From NCBI GenBank assembly GCA_017308215.1, contig JAFKFQ010000446.1, positions 1 to 32,834 of the forward strand: a stretch of DNA of 32,834 nt, written 5' to 3'. Positions within the stretch are counted from its first letter, which is position 1. The number at the start of each line of letters is the position of its first letter. The notes under the pieces are model-generated. The model made no database searches and was not told where the DNA came from. It saw only the letters and a program-made list of their open reading frames with translations. Source of the DNA: a bacterium (GTDB lineage: Bacteria > Planctomycetota > Planctomycetia > Gemmatales > Gemmataceae). The translations under genes and the position numbers were made by a program. Shown here piece by piece: positions 30,253 through 32,834 of this stretch.

Positions 30253-31206
30253 TCAGCCGTCCCAGTCGTACACGGCGAGGCCGTCGTCGCCGGCGACGGC
30301 GAAGGTGAGGCCGTCGGGGGCGACGGCGACGGCGTTCACCCCGCCCAGGCCGAAGTCGTAGCGGACCGCGAGCCCACCCGTCTCCGGGTCGTACACCTCC
30401 ACCCCCGCCGGTCGTCCGCCCACGATCACCGCCCGCCCGTCCGGCGGCGCCGCGATCGCCATCACCGTGCGGAACCCGGTCTTCACCTTCCGCGGCTTCT
30501 GCTTCGCTGTCGCGTTCACGAAGTACAGCGCGCTGTTCACCCCGACGACGGCGGTCGGCGCGCCGGGCACGAACGCCACCGCCGCCGCCCACTGCGACTG
30601 GAGCGGGTACGCTACCACGGGCTCCGGCGACTGCGGATCGGCGTAGAACGCGACCGTCGCGTCGCCGGTGACCGCGAGCCCGTCACCGGCCGGCGCGAAC
30701 CCGAGGGCGAAGGCCCGGTCGGCGGCGAGCGGGCCGTGGGCGGAGGCGTCGGCGGTGCGGAACCAGTGCCCGCCGCCGCCGTTCGGCACGCCCCCGCCGC
30801 CCATCACCCGCCCGGCGGCGGCGAGGGTGCGGCCGTCGGCGGAGTACGAGAGCGACCAGACCGAGCGCGGGATGCCGGTCGGGTAGTACGGTTCGTACCC
30901 CGGCGGCGCGGGGCGGTAAGGGCAGCGGAACGTGTAGTCCGCGACGTCGTCGGCGAGGCGGAAGGTCTGAATCGGGGTGGCGCGGGCGGTGGCGCCGGGG
31001 TGGCGGCCGGCGAAAGCAATGACGGGGTCGGTCGGCGACGCGGCGACGGCGTAGACGGGGGTGCCGGCCTTGATCGTGCGGACACACGCGCCGGCGGGCG
31101 CGTCCCAGATGCGGACGGTGCGATCCGACCCGCCGGACACCAGCCGGCCGTCGGGGCAGTAGGCGACGGCGCGGACGTCCTTCGTGTGGCCGACGAGCGG
31201 GCGCAC
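30253..31206 (-). CDS. Cytoplasmic WD40-repeat protein
   Basis: The 317-residue product starts at GTG 31206. The first repeat is canonical (GHTKDVRAVAYCPDGRLVSGGSDRTVRIWDA). About six more degenerate blades follow (VYAVAASPTDPVIAFAG, VWSLSYSADGRTLAAAG, AFALGFAPAGDGLAVTG, AVAFVPGAPTAVVG, VMAIAAPPDGRAVIVGG, VNAVAVAPDGLTFAVAG), so a single seven-bladed propeller is likely. It has no signal peptide, sigma domain or transmembrane helix, unlike the array proteins. The frame extends upstream to 31317, but that part lies inside an inverted-repeat element. GTG 31206 has AGGAG seven bases before it. The partner and function are unknown. Confidence 0.85.
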   Translation of the reverse strand: MRPLVGHTKDVRAVAYCPDGRLVSGGSDRTVRIWDAPAGACVRTIKAGTPVYAVAASPTDPVIAFAGRHPGATARATPIQTFRLADDVADYTFRCPYRPAPPGYEPYYPTGIPRSVWSLSYSADGRTLAAAGRVMGGGGVPNGGGGHWFRTADASAHGPLAADRAFALGFAPAGDGLAVTGDATVAFYADPQSPEPVVAYPLQSQWAAAVAFVPGAPTAVVGVNSALYFVNATAKQKPRKVKTGFRTVMAIAAPPDGRAVIVGGRPAGVEVYDPETGGLAVRYDFGLGGVNAVAVAPDGLTFAVAGDDGLAVYDWDG

Positions 31207-31213
31207 CGGCCGG

Positions 31214-31218
31214 CTCCT
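31214..31218 (-). promoter_or_regulatory. Shine-Dalgarno AGGAG deciding a GTG start
   Basis: AGGAG lies seven bases before GTG 31206. It favours this start over alternatives upstream in the inverted repeat. Confidence 0.6.
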
Positions 31219-31225
31219 GGGGAGT

Positions 31226-31318
31226 TGTGGTGCGGCACTCCGTGCCGCCGCCCATCGGATGCCTGCCGATTCCAGCCCCGGAGACCCGCGCTCCCGCGGC
31301 GTGGAGTGCCGCACCACA
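31226..31318. repeat. Inverted-repeat element with hairpin-forming arms
   Basis: Arms 31226-31248 and 31296-31318 are inverted copies (16 bp perfect, then 5 of 7). The left arm is itself a hairpin (GCGGCAC, three bases, GTGCCGC). The arms flank about 47 bases, so the whole can fold into a cloverleaf. It fills the space between the WD40 gene and the stop of the gene at 31330. It resembles a REP/MITE-type element. Membership in a genome-wide family is inference. Confidence 0.6.
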
Positions 31319-31329
31319 CCGGACGGGCG

Positions 31330-32532
31330 TCACGACGGCGGGTTGAAGCGGACGACGCCGCGCTGCCACAGTTCGCCGACGATCCGCTGGTATTCCGCGT
31401 CCTGGAGCTTGCGCATCAGCTTCTCGCGGATCTCGTCCTGCACCTGCTCGGTGTACGGCAGCGGGCGGGCGTCCTCGCGGGCCACCACCTTGACGATGTG
31501 GTACCCGGTCGGCGTCTCGACCAGCGGGCCGACCGTGTTGTTCGCCGTCGAGAACACCACCGGCTCCGCCTCCGCCGGCCGGATCTCGCCCTTCTTGTTC
31601 CCCGTCCCCTCGCCCTTCTGCATCGCGGCGAAGCCGTGGTCGTGCTGCTTGCACAGGGCCACGAAGTCCGCCCCGCGGGCGGCCTCGGCGCGGACCTTCT
31701 CGGCGTGCTCCCGGGCCGCGTCCGGGGTCGGGAACCGGTTCGCGCTGACGAAGATGTGCTGCCACACCGCCAGCGCCGGGCGGGTGAACTCCTCCGGGTG
31801 CTCGTCGTAGTACCGGCGGACGTCGCCGATCCCGATCGTCTTGCCGCGCTCGCGCAGGCTGTTGCGGACGTACTCGTCGGCCATGACCTGCCGCTCCAGC
31901 TGGCGGCGGATGACCGCCGGCGTGAGCCCCTGGATCGCCAGGATGGCGCGGAAGTCGTCCTCCGACTTCGCCTTCGACCGGTTCTTGAACGCCTGGACGC
32001 GGCGGTCGGCCATCGACCCGGCGTACTCCTTGATCTGGTCCATCACCGCCGCCTTGCCGGCCTTCTTCAGCTTCGCCTCCATCTCGTCGAGCACCAGCTC
32101 GCGCTCGACGATCCGCTTCAGCTCGTCGTTGTAAATCTCCTTCGCCTTGGCGTCGTCCCGGACGAGCGTCTGCTGGCCCTTCGGCCCGTCGACGATGTTG
32201 ACGTACTCCTGGACGCGTTGCCGGGCGGCCTCCCAAACTTCCTGGTCGGTGATGGTGTTGCGCAGCCCGACGATGGCGACGACCTTGATCCGCGGGTCGC
32301 CGGCGAGCGCCGCGGCGGCGGCCTTCACCGTCGGCGGGGTGAAGGACACGGGGACGGCCGTGGGGGCCTGGGGGACCGGGAGAACCGGGGCGACGGGACC
32401 GCCCGGGACTGGTTCATTCTGGGGGCTCTGGCTGCGGTACGCGGGCGAGCCGCCGCCGGACTGGCAGCCGGCGGCGACGACCAGGGGCGCGAGCAGGCCG
32501 AGCGTGCGGCGGAACGGGGTCGCGGCGTCCAT
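31330..32532 (-). CDS. Lipoprotein peptidyl-prolyl isomerase (parvulin, SurA/PpiC-like)
   Basis: The 400-residue product has a lipoprotein signal (LLAPLVVAAGC, Cys23) and a Pro/Ser/Gly-rich spacer to about 66. A SurA-like helical chaperone region follows at about 85-250, with charged amphipathic helices, RELVLDEM and LTPAVIRRQLERQVMADEYV. A parvulin domain spans about 255-353: WQHIFVSANRFPT, ADFVALCKQHD, and GPLVETPTGYHIVKVV at the end. The expected role is folding of exported proteins in the periplasm, tethered by its lipid. ATG 32532 begins the lipoprotein signal and follows GAGGAAGGG; the frame upstream is part of a repeat region. Confidence 0.92.
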   Translation of the reverse strand: MDAATPFRRTLGLLAPLVVAAGCQSGGGSPAYRSQSPQNEPVPGGPVAPVLPVPQAPTAVPVSFTPPTVKAAAAALAGDPRIKVVAIVGLRNTITDQEVWEAARQRVQEYVNIVDGPKGQQTLVRDDAKAKEIYNDELKRIVERELVLDEMEAKLKKAGKAAVMDQIKEYAGSMADRRVQAFKNRSKAKSEDDFRAILAIQGLTPAVIRRQLERQVMADEYVRNSLRERGKTIGIGDVRRYYDEHPEEFTRPALAVWQHIFVSANRFPTPDAAREHAEKVRAEAARGADFVALCKQHDHGFAAMQKGEGTGNKKGEIRPAEAEPVVFSTANNTVGPLVETPTGYHIVKVVAREDARPLPYTEQVQDEIREKLMRKLQDAEYQRIVGELWQRGVVRFNPPS

Positions 32533-32638
32533 GCCCACCCTTCCTCGGCGGCGGTACGGTCCTACCAGGGGATCGGCCCCCCCGGCGGCGTGGTTGAGGA
32601 AACCCGGGTATACCGCGCCGCCCGCGGCGTGCAAGCGG

Positions 32639-32738
32639 GAATGACGAATGCCCCACCAATGACGAAATCGCGCCGCGTCCGCCCCTTCGGCCTTCGGTTT
32701 TCGGGTTTCCTTCGTCATTGGTGGGGCATTCGTCATTC
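32639..32738. repeat. 28-bp perfect inverted repeat (MITE-like)
   Basis: Arms 32639-32666 and 32711-32738 are perfect inverted copies enclosing 44 bases. The arms contain the direct sub-repeat ATGACGAATG, and one more copy of CGTCATTC follows the right arm at 32737-32745. They are much richer in AT than the surroundings. It lies in the gene-free stretch 32533-32834, upstream of the foldase gene; I see no coding frame or other structure in the rest of that stretch. No transposase is present. Confidence 0.75.
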
Positions 32739-32834
32739 GTCATTCGGGGGCCGGTTCTCTCGCCCCCCGCCGCCCCTACAACACCCCCACCACCCGGTCC
32801 GACGAGGCACCGCCGCCGCATGGCCCCCCCGCAC

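Noticed and set aside
1-32834. CRISPR arrays, tRNA or rRNA genes, phage or transposase genes
   Set aside because: None was seen. The only regularly repeated structures are the paralogous genes and their spacers, and the short inverted repeats listed.

Overview
The window (32,834 bases, roughly 70% G+C by eye) looks like chromosome of a Gemmata-type planctomycete (family Gemmataceae). The reasons are the very high G+C, the many ECF-type sigma factors carrying C-terminal beta-propellers, a DUF2314 lipoprotein, a CAP-domain secreted protein, and a TlpA-like protein with a large helical N-terminal region. This assignment is inference from gene content; no rRNA or other marker is present.

Positions 1-23034 hold a tandem array on the minus strand. 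It has eleven loci of one fused architecture: ECF sigma factor (regions 2 and 4), one transmembrane helix, then an outward-facing PD40/WD40-like propeller ending in a Trp-Arg terminus, usually Asp-Trp-Arg. One locus runs off the left edge and one is split by a frameshift. The array also contains a sigma-less secreted propeller (2618-3655) and a deletion remnant (9376-9549). Most intact loci have their own terminator hairpin and a GACGCGCC block (minus-strand sense) at a nearly fixed distance upstream of the start codon, so they look like independently transcribed units. Two members (3706-5508 and 5637-7424) have ATT where the paralogues have ATG, directly after a perfect GGAGG. Sigma halves and propeller halves follow different similarity patterns, which points to recombination and domain shuffling within the array.

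Divergent from the array is a conserved protein of unknown function (23194-24366). From 24421 to the right edge lies a mixed set, mostly on the minus strand: an SRPBCC protein, an unknown protein, a TlpA-like thioredoxin, a CAP-domain protein, a small membrane protein, a secreted hypothetical protein, an AHSA1-type SRPBCC protein, a DUF2314 lipoprotein, a cytoplasmic WD40 protein and a SurA/PpiC-type lipoprotein foldase.

The most striking single gene is the thioredoxin at 25708-26940. Both cysteines of its CxxC motif are replaced by in-frame TGA codons. The reading frame stays intact on both sides, and a 7-bp hairpin with a GGUC loop follows 15 nt after the second TGA. This fits a UxxU double-selenocysteine protein with a SECIS-like element, not a broken gene. 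Short inverted-repeat elements lie at 31226-31318 and 32639-32738.
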